A stretch of 64,000 nucleotides of DNA from the NCBI GenBank assembly GCA_937924475.1, contig CALDSV010000006.1, forward strand, positions 1 through 64,000, given 5' to 3'. The notes below the pieces were generated by a model. That model did no database searches, had not been told where the DNA came from, and worked only from the letters and a program-made list of their open reading frames with translations. The position numbers and the translations under genes are program-made. Shown one piece after another: positions 47,185 to 55,543 of the stretch. Position 1 is the stretch's first letter, and every line of letters starts with the position of its first letter. This stretch comes from an uncultured bacterium (lineage in GTDB: Bacteria; Nitrospirota; Thermodesulfovibrionia; Thermodesulfovibrionales; Thermodesulfovibrionaceae).

Positions 47185-49332
47185 TTAACCCTGAAAATTT
47201 CCTAAAAATTTCCGTGGCTTCCCAGCACCTTGAGGTGGTCCCACAAGACCGTCTTCCTCGAGGATATCCATTATTCTTGCAGCTCTGTTGTAGCCAATTT
47301 TAAATTTTCTCTGAATAAGGGATATGGAAATCTCTCCTACCTGTGAGGCATATTCTATAACCTTCTCATAGAGTTCATCTCTTTCAAAGCCTTTTTCTAT
47401 TCCATTGTCCTTTTTCTCAGAAGGTATCTGAATTGATTGAAAGAGAGAATAATCAGGAGAAGCCTGACTCCTTAAGTATTCTACTACTTCCTTTACCTCT
47501 TCTTCGCTGACATAAGCTCCGTGAACTCTTATTATTTTAACCCCTGATAGCATAAAGAGCATATCTCCCATGCCCAACAGTTTTTCTGCACCTTGTGTGT
47601 CCAGTATGGTTCGAGAATCAATCCGAGAAGTGACCTGAAAAGCAATCCTCGCTGGAAAATTAGCTTTAATTATACCTGTTATTACATCAACGCTGGGTCG
47701 CTGAGTAGCAACAACAAGATGAATACCAGCAGCTCTTGCCATTTGAGCAATTCTTGTAACAGCATGTTCTACTTCTGATGGAGCTGTAAACATTAAATCT
47801 GCAAATTCATCAATAAAAACCACCACATAGGGAATTCTTTCCTGAGGAGAAACAGCCCTATTAAAGCTTTCAATATTTCTAAATCCCTTTGATGCAAAAA
47901 GTTTATATCTTCGTTCCATCTCTACAATTACCTTTTTTAATGCTTCTGAGGCTTCCTTTGGATCTGTTACTACCGGTGCCATGAGATGTGGGATGTTTTC
48001 ATAGATGGAAAGCTCAAGGAGCTTAGGATCAATAAGGAGAAGTTTCACATCTTGTGGTTTTGCTTTAAAGAGAATACTTAGTATCATCGTATTTAAGCAA
48101 ACACTTTTTCCTGAACCTGTTGCTCCAGCTACAAGAAGATGGGGCATTTTTGCGAGATCAGCTACAAAAGGATTTCCATATATATCTTTTCCTAAACATA
48201 AAGTAAGATAGGAGGCACTCTTATGGAATTTTTCTGATCCAATTATTTCACCAAGCCATACTATCTGACGTTTTTTATTGGGAACTTCAATTCCAATGGT
48301 GGACTTGCCAGCAATAGGATAAACCCTTATACTTTGAGCTTTTAGTGCCAAGGCTAAATCATCACTTAAGGTTAAGATTTTGCTAAGTTTTATTCCACTG
48401 GCTGGTTCAAATTCATACATGGTTACTACAGGACCAGGATGCACTTCCTTAATAGTGCCTTGAATTCCAAACTCAGCAAATCTCACTTCAATACTATGGG
48501 CAGACTCTATTATTTCATCTTTTGAAATAGTACCCTCACTTTTCTCCACTTTAAGGAGACTTAGAGGTGGAAGTTTAAAAACATCCTTTGCTAAATCTGT
48601 AGCCTTTTCTTTAGATATGTCTGCAGATATGTCTGCCTGGGGAATATCTAAATTTTCCTCTTTCTGAGATTCTCCTTCAAACTTTCTTATTTGAGACTCT
48701 GCTTTTGAAACCTTTAAAATTTTTATTTCTTCTTTAGAAGGTGATTCATGAGTGATTAACTGCTTTTTCCTTATGATTATCTCTGGTTTTATAAGGATAA
48801 TTGAAGCTAAAGCAATAGAAATCCAAAATATATAAGTTCCTGCCAAAGAAATATAATTTTTAAAAAAATGAAAGGCAATCCATGATAAACCTTCAGGAAA
48901 TCTTTTGTAGCTCCTTATGACATCTCTTAAAGGTTCCATCATTACCGCTAAAGAGAAAAGAAAAATCAACAGAAATGGTATTTTAGAAAAGGGTATTGAG
49001 CCCCTGATAAACACTCTTATGGCAAACCAAAGCAAGCCCAAAGGGATCAAGAAAGTAGCCAACCCAAAGAGGCTTAACAGTAAATCTGATAAATAAGAAC
49101 CTACAATACCTCCATAATTATTAGGTTTCAATTGTGTATAAGTAAACAAAGAGGGATCTAAAAGGTTATAGGAAAAAAGGCTTATGGAAAGATATACAGC
49201 AAGGGCTAAGAAAAAAATTGATTTAAAAACATGAGCTGCCTTGAGGGTATCTTTTTGATAATTTTTTGGAGCTTCAATTGAAAGATTTACCCTCCTTTTA
49301 GGAGGTTTTCTATAGAATACTTTTGTTGCCAT
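47185..49332 (-). CDS. ftsK: DNA translocase FtsK/SpoIIIE
   Basis: N-terminal TM domain, VAGATGSGKSVCLNTMI, gamma winged helix IQRKFKIGYNRAARIMD. Confidence 0.95.
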   Translation of the reverse strand: MATKVFYRKPPKRRVNLSIEAPKNYQKDTLKAAHVFKSIFFLALAVYLSISLFSYNLLDPSLFTYTQLKPNNYGGIVGSYLSDLLLSLFGLATFLIPLGLLWFAIRVFIRGSIPFSKIPFLLIFLFSLAVMMEPLRDVIRSYKRFPEGLSWIAFHFFKNYISLAGTYIFWISIALASIILIKPEIIIRKKQLITHESPSKEEIKILKVSKAESQIRKFEGESQKEENLDIPQADISADISKEKATDLAKDVFKLPPLSLLKVEKSEGTISKDEIIESAHSIEVRFAEFGIQGTIKEVHPGPVVTMYEFEPASGIKLSKILTLSDDLALALKAQSIRVYPIAGKSTIGIEVPNKKRQIVWLGEIIGSEKFHKSASYLTLCLGKDIYGNPFVADLAKMPHLLVAGATGSGKSVCLNTMILSILFKAKPQDVKLLLIDPKLLELSIYENIPHLMAPVVTDPKEASEALKKVIVEMERRYKLFASKGFRNIESFNRAVSPQERIPYVVVFIDEFADLMFTAPSEVEHAVTRIAQMARAAGIHLVVATQRPSVDVITGIIKANFPARIAFQVTSRIDSRTILDTQGAEKLLGMGDMLFMLSGVKIIRVHGAYVSEEEVKEVVEYLRSQASPDYSLFQSIQIPSEKKDNGIEKGFERDELYEKVIEYASQVGEISISLIQRKFKIGYNRAARIMDILEEDGLVGPPQGAGKPRKFLGNFQG

Positions 49333-49334
49333 AA

Positions 49335-50105
49335 TTATCTAAGAAAATATAACAAAAAAATAACGCCTGCTAAAATCCAACGGTAATAAATGAAAAGATG
49401 GAGGGGATACTTTCTTAAAAAATTAAGTAAAAATTTTATGGCAACAACTCCTGTAATGGCAGCTGAGACAAAACCAATTAAAAATAAATTATAATCATGA
49501 GAAAGACCCATTTTCATGGATTTGTAAAAATCAAGAAATCCTGCTCCTGCAATAGCAGGAGTAGACAATAAAAAAGAAAATTTTGCTGCATAAGCTCTAT
49601 CAAGTCCTCTGAATAATCCAGCAGTAATTGTTATTCCTGAACGCGAAACACCAGGAATTAATGCAAAGGCTTGAGCGATTCCTATTATAAAAGCATCGCT
49701 GAATTTTACATTTTTTCTAATTTTTTTACCCACTTTCTCTGAAATTAACATGAGAATTCCTACAAAAACCAATGTAAAAACAATAATTAATGGATTTCTT
49801 AATGATGTCTCAATAAAGTCATGTAAAACAACTCCTGCCAGCCCAGCAGGAATGGAACCTATGATTAAATAGGAGAGCATTTTTAAATCTTTAAAAAAAA
49901 TATTCATCCAATCACGCCAAAAACAGTAAAGCAATGAAAAAAGAGTCCCTAAATGAACAGCAATGTCAAAACTAAGAGAATCTATAGCCCCACTCCAACC
50001 AAAAACCCAGGGTATAATTACCAAATGTGCAGTACTGCTTATGGGAAGAAATTCCGTAATTCCTTGTATGATCCCAAGTATGAGGGCTTTAAATATCTCT
50101 TCCAA
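49335..50105 (-). CDS. uppP: Undecaprenyl-diphosphatase
   Basis: GIIQGITEFLPISSTAHL, PGVSRSGITITAGL. Confidence 0.95.
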   Translation of the reverse strand: MEEIFKALILGIIQGITEFLPISSTAHLVIIPWVFGWSGAIDSLSFDIAVHLGTLFSLLYCFWRDWMNIFFKDLKMLSYLIIGSIPAGLAGVVLHDFIETSLRNPLIIVFTLVFVGILMLISEKVGKKIRKNVKFSDAFIIGIAQAFALIPGVSRSGITITAGLFRGLDRAYAAKFSFLLSTPAIAGAGFLDFYKSMKMGLSHDYNLFLIGFVSAAITGVVAIKFLLNFLRKYPLHLFIYYRWILAGVIFLLYFLR

Positions 50106-50279
50106 TAACTTTAAACCTCCCTTAAAAGAGCTATCTGATTATTATAACACCCTTTTGTTTTATTCTGCTGAAATTGGTTAGGACTTTACGAAAAACTCAT
50201 GATTTCAGCATCCTTACCTTATTATTTCTTATTTTTTAGTATCTCGACAGAATCATAAAGGGTATCTTCTAAATACCGG

Positions 50280-50317
50280 CTTGCATCGCACCCTTCGGAT
50301 GCTCGCAATGACAGAAA
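50280..50317. repeat. Dispersed intergenic repeat copy
   Basis: cttgcatcgcacccttcggatgctcgcaatgacagaa. Confidence 0.7.
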
Positions 50318-50327
50318 GTAGAGATGA

Positions 50328-50483
50328 CTACGCCTCATTTATTAATCCTCCAATGACCTCTCCAAGGTGATTGTCAGCATAGAGAGGCAATCCACAATTG
50401 TAAGACAATACCTCAAATACTTGACACCCTAATGCCTCAGACAGAAGAAAAAAGAGAAGAGATAATTTATCGGGCAGACCCAT
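50328..50483 (-). CDS. Possible 51-aa small protein or remnant of a larger gene
   Basis: Below ORF-track cutoff: MGLPDKLSLLFFLLSEALGCQVFEVLSYNCGLPLYADNHLGEVIGGLINEA*; no clear SD. Confidence 0.35.
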   Translation of the reverse strand: MGLPDKLSLLFFLLSEALGCQVFEVLSYNCGLPLYADNHLGEVIGGLINEA

Positions 50484-50535
50484 TTATTTTCGTTTTAGAT
50501 TTGAAATTTTAAAAAAAGTAACTACATGATTTTTT

Positions 50536-50565
50536 TTGACAAAGTATTCAGTTTTAATTTAGAAT
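50536..50565 (+). promoter_or_regulatory. Putative promoter TTGACA-18-TAGAAT directly upstream of the Fur-family gene
   Basis: TTGACA 50536-50541; TAGAAT 50560-50565; ATG 50573. Confidence 0.65.
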
Positions 50566-50572
50566 TATTTTT

Positions 50573-51091
50573 ATGAAACCTAAAATAAAATGGACACCTC
50601 AAAGATTAGCAATTCTTAAGTATCTTGATGGTAATAAAGAGCATCCATCAGCAGAAGACATTTATGCTGCCCTTTCGAAAGATTTTCCTACTATGTCAGT
50701 GGCTACTGTTTACAATGTTTTGGAGTTTCTAAAAAGAACAAACAGAGTTAAAGAGATTAACATTGATCAGGAAAAAAGACGCTTTGACCCTGACACCTCA
50801 GAACATCATCATGCTATATGCGTAAAATGTAAGAAGGTTTTCGATATTTTTAAGGATATTAATATTCCTGATTTGGATAAATATCTATCAGGATTTGATG
50901 TTATTGATGCACATCTTCAAATACATGTCTTATGTCCTGAATGTAAAGAAAAAAAGGATTTACACATAGGCCAGAGAGAGTATCAGTGCAGTATATGTGG
51001 TTCAATCAGAACAGCAAAGCATAAACCTCAAAAATGTCCTTCCTGCGGAAGCAGAGGATCCCTCAAAGAGTTTAACCATCAAAAACATTAA
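50573..51091 (+). CDS. Fur/PerR-family regulator with C-terminal rubredoxin-like zinc ribbon
   Basis: Winged helix SVATVYNVLEFL, RFDPDTSEHHHAICVKCKKVFD, CPEC, then YQCSICGSIRTAKHKPQKCPSCGS. Confidence 0.88.
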   Translation: MKPKIKWTPQRLAILKYLDGNKEHPSAEDIYAALSKDFPTMSVATVYNVLEFLKRTNRVKEINIDQEKRRFDPDTSEHHHAICVKCKKVFDIFKDINIPDLDKYLSGFDVIDAHLQIHVLCPECKEKKDLHIGQREYQCSICGSIRTAKHKPQKCPSCGSRGSLKEFNHQKH

Positions 51092-51123
51092 TCAAAAAAA
51101 CAAATCAAAAAGGGAGGTGTCTC

Positions 51124-51543
51124 ATGATAAGCAATGAGTTAATGAGCAAACTACAGAAAGCTGTTGCAAGAGAGCTTCAGGTAAGCATTCAGTATATGTG
51201 GCAACATGTCTTAGCAAAGGGAATTAAAGCAGAATCAGTAGGAGCCCTTTTCAAACAGTTTGCCATTAATGAAATGTTGCATGCAGAAAAGATCGCAGAA
51301 AGAATATCTTTCTATGGTGGTATTCCTACAACGCAACCAGATCCAATTACAATAGGCAAAAATCTCACAGAAATGCTCCAGATTGATAAAAAAGCTGAGG
51401 AAGAAGCAGTAGCCCTTTACAAAGAAATTATCAAACTTGCTGAAAAAGAAGAAGACTATGTAACAAGAAAACTTTTTGAGCAGATTTTGGAAGAAGAAGA
51501 GATTCATCTTGATAAATTTAGTTCCCTTCTTGAGGAGGAATAA
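51124..51543 (+). CDS. Ferritin-like/bacterioferritin-family protein
   Basis: LQVSIQYMWQHVL...NEMLHAEKIAERI...EEEEIHLDKF diiron-type pattern. Confidence 0.82.
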   Translation: MISNELMSKLQKAVARELQVSIQYMWQHVLAKGIKAESVGALFKQFAINEMLHAEKIAERISFYGGIPTTQPDPITIGKNLTEMLQIDKKAEEEAVALYKEIIKLAEKEEDYVTRKLFEQILEEEEIHLDKFSSLLEEE

Positions 51544-52763
51544 TGAAGCCTGTAGAGCTTAAAAATGGGATTTACTGGGTAGGAGTTATTGATTGGGCTG
51601 TAAGGGATTTTCATGGATATGAAACTCCACATGGCACAACCTATAACAACTACCTTATTATTGACGATGAACCTACACTTGTTGATGCAGTCCATCATGA
51701 CTTTGCTCACATCTCCATAGAGAATATTTCAAGAATAATTGAAACTCAAAAAATAAAGAATGTTGTGATTAATCACATAGAAAATGACCATGCTGGTGGA
51801 TTAGAGCAAATATTGACATTAATTCCTGAGGCTACCCTTTATATGACTGAAAAGGCAAAAAAAGCTCTTAGTAAGTTTATCAATATTGAAAAATATAAGA
51901 TAAAAACAGTAAAAACTGGTGATACCTTAAAAATAGGTAAAAGAACCCTCTATTTTATTGAAACTCCTATGATGCATTGGCCTGATTCAATGTTTACCTA
52001 CCTTAAAGAAGATAAAGTTCTTATTAGCCAAGACGCCTTTGGGCAGCATCTTGCAACAGTGGAAAGATTTGATGATGAATTTGTAGACTGCTATTCCGTG
52101 GCTGAGTTAGAAGATGCTGTTGTTGACTATTATGCCAATATTCTAATGCCCTATGGAAATGTAATAAAGGCAAAAATTGAAGAGATTAAAAAATCCGGGA
52201 TTGAAATTGAAATTATCGCACCAGATCATGGAGTAATATGGCGTTCTCATATTGATAAGGTTTTAAATCTTTACAGCGAAATGGTTGATGCAAAAGCTCA
52301 GCTTGGTGCAGTAATTGTTTATGATACCATGTGGCATAGCACAGAACAGATGGTATATCCGATTGCTAAGGGTCTTGAAGAAGAAGGGGTGCCTGTTAAG
52401 ATATTTAAACTTAGGGCAACACCAAAAAGTGTAGCTGTAAAAGAAGCATGGAAATACAGAGGATTGATTGTAGGTTCACCTACTCTAAACAATGGTATTT
52501 TCCCCTCTGTAGCTGATTTTCTCACTTATATTAAAGGCCTTAGATTGAAAAATAGACTATTTTCTGCCTTTGGAAGTTATGGGTGGTCAGGAGAGGCAGT
52601 AAAGGAAATTTTAGAAATTGGAAAGGCTATGAAACTTGAAGTATTAGAACCAGGCATTAGAGTTTTATATAAACCTTCAGAGGAGGATTTAAATAAATGC
52701 TATGAATTTGGCATAGCCTTTGGCAAGGCTTTAAAAGAATATCATGCAAAAAGGGAGGTGTAA
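51543..52763 (+). CDS. Flavodiiron protein (FprA/ROO family)
   Basis: INHIENDHAGGLE metallo-beta-lactamase part, MHWPDSMFTY, APDHGVIWR, C-terminal flavodoxin VYDTMWHSTEQM. Confidence 0.94.
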   Translation: MKPVELKNGIYWVGVIDWAVRDFHGYETPHGTTYNNYLIIDDEPTLVDAVHHDFAHISIENISRIIETQKIKNVVINHIENDHAGGLEQILTLIPEATLYMTEKAKKALSKFINIEKYKIKTVKTGDTLKIGKRTLYFIETPMMHWPDSMFTYLKEDKVLISQDAFGQHLATVERFDDEFVDCYSVAELEDAVVDYYANILMPYGNVIKAKIEEIKKSGIEIEIIAPDHGVIWRSHIDKVLNLYSEMVDAKAQLGAVIVYDTMWHSTEQMVYPIAKGLEEEGVPVKIFKLRATPKSVAVKEAWKYRGLIVGSPTLNNGIFPSVADFLTYIKGLRLKNRLFSAFGSYGWSGEAVKEILEIGKAMKLEVLEPGIRVLYKPSEEDLNKCYEFGIAFGKALKEYHAKREV

Positions 52764-52765
52764 AA

Positions 52766-53260
52766 ATGGAAAAAACCCTTAAAAATTTAATGGAAGCCTT
52801 TGCAGGTGAGTCTCAGGCAAATAGGAAATACTTAGCTTTTGCTAAAAAAGCCGAGGAAGAAGGCTATCCTGGAATAGCAAAACTTTTCAAAGCAGCTGCT
52901 GAGGCAGAAACAGTTCATGCCATGAATCATCTTAAAGCAGCAGGAGAAATAAAAAGCACCAAGGAAAACTTAGAAGCAGCAATAAAGGGTGAGACTTACG
53001 AATTTGAAAGCATGTATCCACCAATGCTTCAAGATGCTGAAGCAGAAGGACAAGCTCAGGCAAAGAGAAGCTTTTATTATGCTAATGAAGTTGAAAAGGT
53101 ACATGCTGAGCTTTTCAAAAAAGCCCTTGAAAATATTGATAAAAAACTGGATACTGATTACTATGTCTGCCAAGTATGTGGTCATACAGTAGAAGGTGAG
53201 CCTCCAGATAAATGTCCTGTTTGTGGTTCACCAAAAAAGATGTATAAAAAAATTGAATAA
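52766..53260 (+). CDS. Rubrerythrin
   Basis: AFAGESQANRKYLAFA, AEAETVHAMNHL, C-terminal YVCQVCGHTVEGEPPDKCPVCGS. Confidence 0.96.
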   Translation: MEKTLKNLMEAFAGESQANRKYLAFAKKAEEEGYPGIAKLFKAAAEAETVHAMNHLKAAGEIKSTKENLEAAIKGETYEFESMYPPMLQDAEAEGQAQAKRSFYYANEVEKVHAELFKKALENIDKKLDTDYYVCQVCGHTVEGEPPDKCPVCGSPKKMYKKIE

Positions 53261-53266
53261 AACTGA

Positions 53267-53293
53267 AGCTCCCTCTCTTTGAGGGAGCTTTTT
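53267..53293 (+). terminator. Rho-independent terminator after rubrerythrin gene
   Basis: AGCTCCCTC-TCTTT-GAGGGAGCT-TTTT. Confidence 0.88.
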
Positions 53294-53300
53294 GTCTCAA

Positions 53301-53873
53301 ATGAAAATCTTAGCCATACATGGTTCTCCAAGAAAAGGAAACTCAGAGCTTCTCCTAAAAGAAGCATTGAATAATATTGACTCAAACCTTCACGAGATAA
53401 AAATTATAAACCCTTCTAATTTAAATATTTCAGGATGTACTTCCTGTGACGGATGTAAACATACAGGTAAATGCATTATCATTGATGATATGGACGAAAT
53501 TTATCCTCTTCTTAAGGATTCTCATAGAGTAATTATTTCTTCTCCCATATTTTTCTTTAGTGTGCCAGCTCAATTAAAAATGCTTATTGACCGATGTCAG
53601 TGTCTTTGGTATGAAAAGTATGTGCTGAGTAAAACTAAGCAAAAGGATACCAATAGAAAAGCTCTAATCCTCCTTGTAGGTGGAATGAAAAGAGGAGAGG
53701 TTGGTGTTACCTGTGCTGAGGCAACTCTCAAGGCCTTCTTAAGGACTATTGATGTAAAAGAGCATAAAACCTTATCCTATCTTGGTTACAATGAGCCCGG
53801 TGAAATAATGAAAAATCCCAGAGTAATTAGTGATATAAAATATGCCGTGGAAGAGATTATGAAAAATGATTGA
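53301..53873 (+). CDS. NADPH-dependent FMN reductase-like/iron-sulfur flavoprotein family
   Basis: ILAIHGSPRKGNSELLL, CTSCDGCKHTGKC, SSPIFFFSVPAQLKMLIDR; ATG 53301 preferred over TTG 53292. Confidence 0.85.
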   Translation: MKILAIHGSPRKGNSELLLKEALNNIDSNLHEIKIINPSNLNISGCTSCDGCKHTGKCIIIDDMDEIYPLLKDSHRVIISSPIFFFSVPAQLKMLIDRCQCLWYEKYVLSKTKQKDTNRKALILLVGGMKRGEVGVTCAEATLKAFLRTIDVKEHKTLSYLGYNEPGEIMKNPRVISDIKYAVEEIMKND

Positions 53874-54759
53874 GTATGTTCAATTTTTCCCCACATTAAG
53901 ATGCAATCAAAATTGCGAATTTTGTTTTAGCAGAGGGCTTCAATACAATGATTTTCCTGAGGATAAAATTGAAGATTTTGTTATTCTTTTGCAAGAAAAC
54001 AGAATACAAAATCTGGATATATTAGGTGGAGAGCCCTTTCTTTACGGAGAGTTAAATCAATTAGTTGAAAAAGCTTTAGCAAAAAACATTAAAGTTACAA
54101 TAAGTACAAACGGAACGCTTCTGAGGGAACTTAAAGCTTTTCTCAAAAACTACAACAGTGAAAGAGTTAAGGTAGGCGTATCAATTAACAACACAGTCAC
54201 TGATGATTTATTAGAAACAATAAAGGAACACAAAGTTTGGATAAAAAGTGTATTAAGCAAACAGAGTCTTACCAGGGAGAATCTTCTAAATTTTGCTAAC
54301 ACCTTTGAAATTAAGTATTACCTAATTTATATGGATGCAATGAATGAGAAACAGTTAGAGAATTCTCTTCCCTTTTATGAGTTTATTTCTATAATAAATG
54401 CTCTTCAGAGGTCCTTTCCTCAAATTGAGCCAGTTTTTTGTAAAGGATTTATAGGAGCTAATTCAAATTATCGCTGTCCTGCTGGAAGCGAAAAAATAAC
54501 AATCATGCCCGATGGCTCTGTATATCCCTGTTATCTCCTGGCAAGATATGAAGAGTATAAAATTGGAAATTTTTTCGAAAATTCACTCTCAGAAATTCTG
54601 TCCTCCCTTAATCTTCAAATTTTTAAAACTTACTTTGGTAATATATGCAATAATAAGATATGTGATTATCATGAAAAATGCAGAGGCGGATGCGTTGCCC
54701 ATAGCATAATTCATTATGGCAGGCACGATAAGCCTGACCCAAGATGTAATATAAGTTAG
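53866..54759 (+). CDS. Radical SAM/SPASM-type protein
   Basis: CNQNCEFC cluster motif, GGEPF, C-terminal CNNKICDYHEKCRGGC. Confidence 0.87.
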   Translation: MIEYVQFFPTLRCNQNCEFCFSRGLQYNDFPEDKIEDFVILLQENRIQNLDILGGEPFLYGELNQLVEKALAKNIKVTISTNGTLLRELKAFLKNYNSERVKVGVSINNTVTDDLLETIKEHKVWIKSVLSKQSLTRENLLNFANTFEIKYYLIYMDAMNEKQLENSLPFYEFISIINALQRSFPQIEPVFCKGFIGANSNYRCPAGSEKITIMPDGSVYPCYLLARYEEYKIGNFFENSLSEILSSLNLQIFKTYFGNICNNKICDYHEKCRGGCVAHSIIHYGRHDKPDPRCNIS

Positions 54760-54805
54760 GAGGCAGAGTATGATACAACAATTAAAAAATATTGGAGGGG
54801 ATAAA

Positions 54806-55543
54806 ATGAAAGAAATGTTAAGAATTAAAAACCTCCATGTATCTGTGGAAGGAAGGAAAGTTCTTGAAGATATTAATTTCTCACTTAATTATGGTGAAAT
54901 TGCTGTGCTCTTTGGACCTAATGGAGCTGGAAAAACAACTTTCATAATGACCTTGATGGGATTTCCGAGATACAAGATAGAAAAAGGTAGCATAATTTTT
55001 AAAGGCATAGATGTAACCCATATGGATGTCTCAGAGAGAGCTAAACTTGGAATGGGTATATCTTTTCAGAGACCGCCTGTTGTAAGAGGTGTAAGCCTTA
55101 AAAAGCTTCTTCAGATACTTGGTAATGGTAGCAAAGAAGAGGAAATTATTGAATATGCTAAAAAACTTAACCTTCTAAACCATTTAGATAGAGACATAAA
55201 TGATGGTTTTTCAGGTGGTGAAGTAAAAAGAGCAGAATTATTACAGTTGCTAATGCAAAAACCAGAGCTTGTTTTTATTGATGAGCCAGAATCAGGAGTT
55301 GATCTTGAAAATATAGTATTGATTGGAGAGATGACAAATCTTCTTCTTGGTAGAGGGCAAAGAATTAAAGACCCCAAAAGTAGTGCGATAATTATCACTC
55401 ATACAGGTTATATTCTTGATTATATAAATGCAGACAGAGGCTATATACTTTTAAATGGTAGACTTCAGTGTAGAGGAAATCCAAGAGATATTCTCTCTGA
55501 GATCAAGAAAAATGGTTATGGGAGGTGTGTCACATGCCAGTAA
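54806..55543 (+). CDS. sufC: SufC-type Fe-S assembly ATPase; in-frame ATG at 54770 also possible
   Basis: GPNGAGKTT, FSGGEVKRAELLQLLMQKPELVFIDEPESGVD; C-terminal GYGRCVTC. Confidence 0.88.
   Translation: MKEMLRIKNLHVSVEGRKVLEDINFSLNYGEIAVLFGPNGAGKTTFIMTLMGFPRYKIEKGSIIFKGIDVTHMDVSERAKLGMGISFQRPPVVRGVSLKKLLQILGNGSKEEEIIEYAKKLNLLNHLDRDINDGFSGGEVKRAELLQLLMQKPELVFIDEPESGVDLENIVLIGEMTNLLLGRGQRIKDPKSSAIIITHTGYILDYINADRGYILLNGRLQCRGNPRDILSEIKKNGYGRCVTCQ

Noticed and set aside
52970-53385. Several ORFs overlapping rubrerythrin on both strands
   Set aside because: Shadow ORFs of rubrerythrin and the terminator region.
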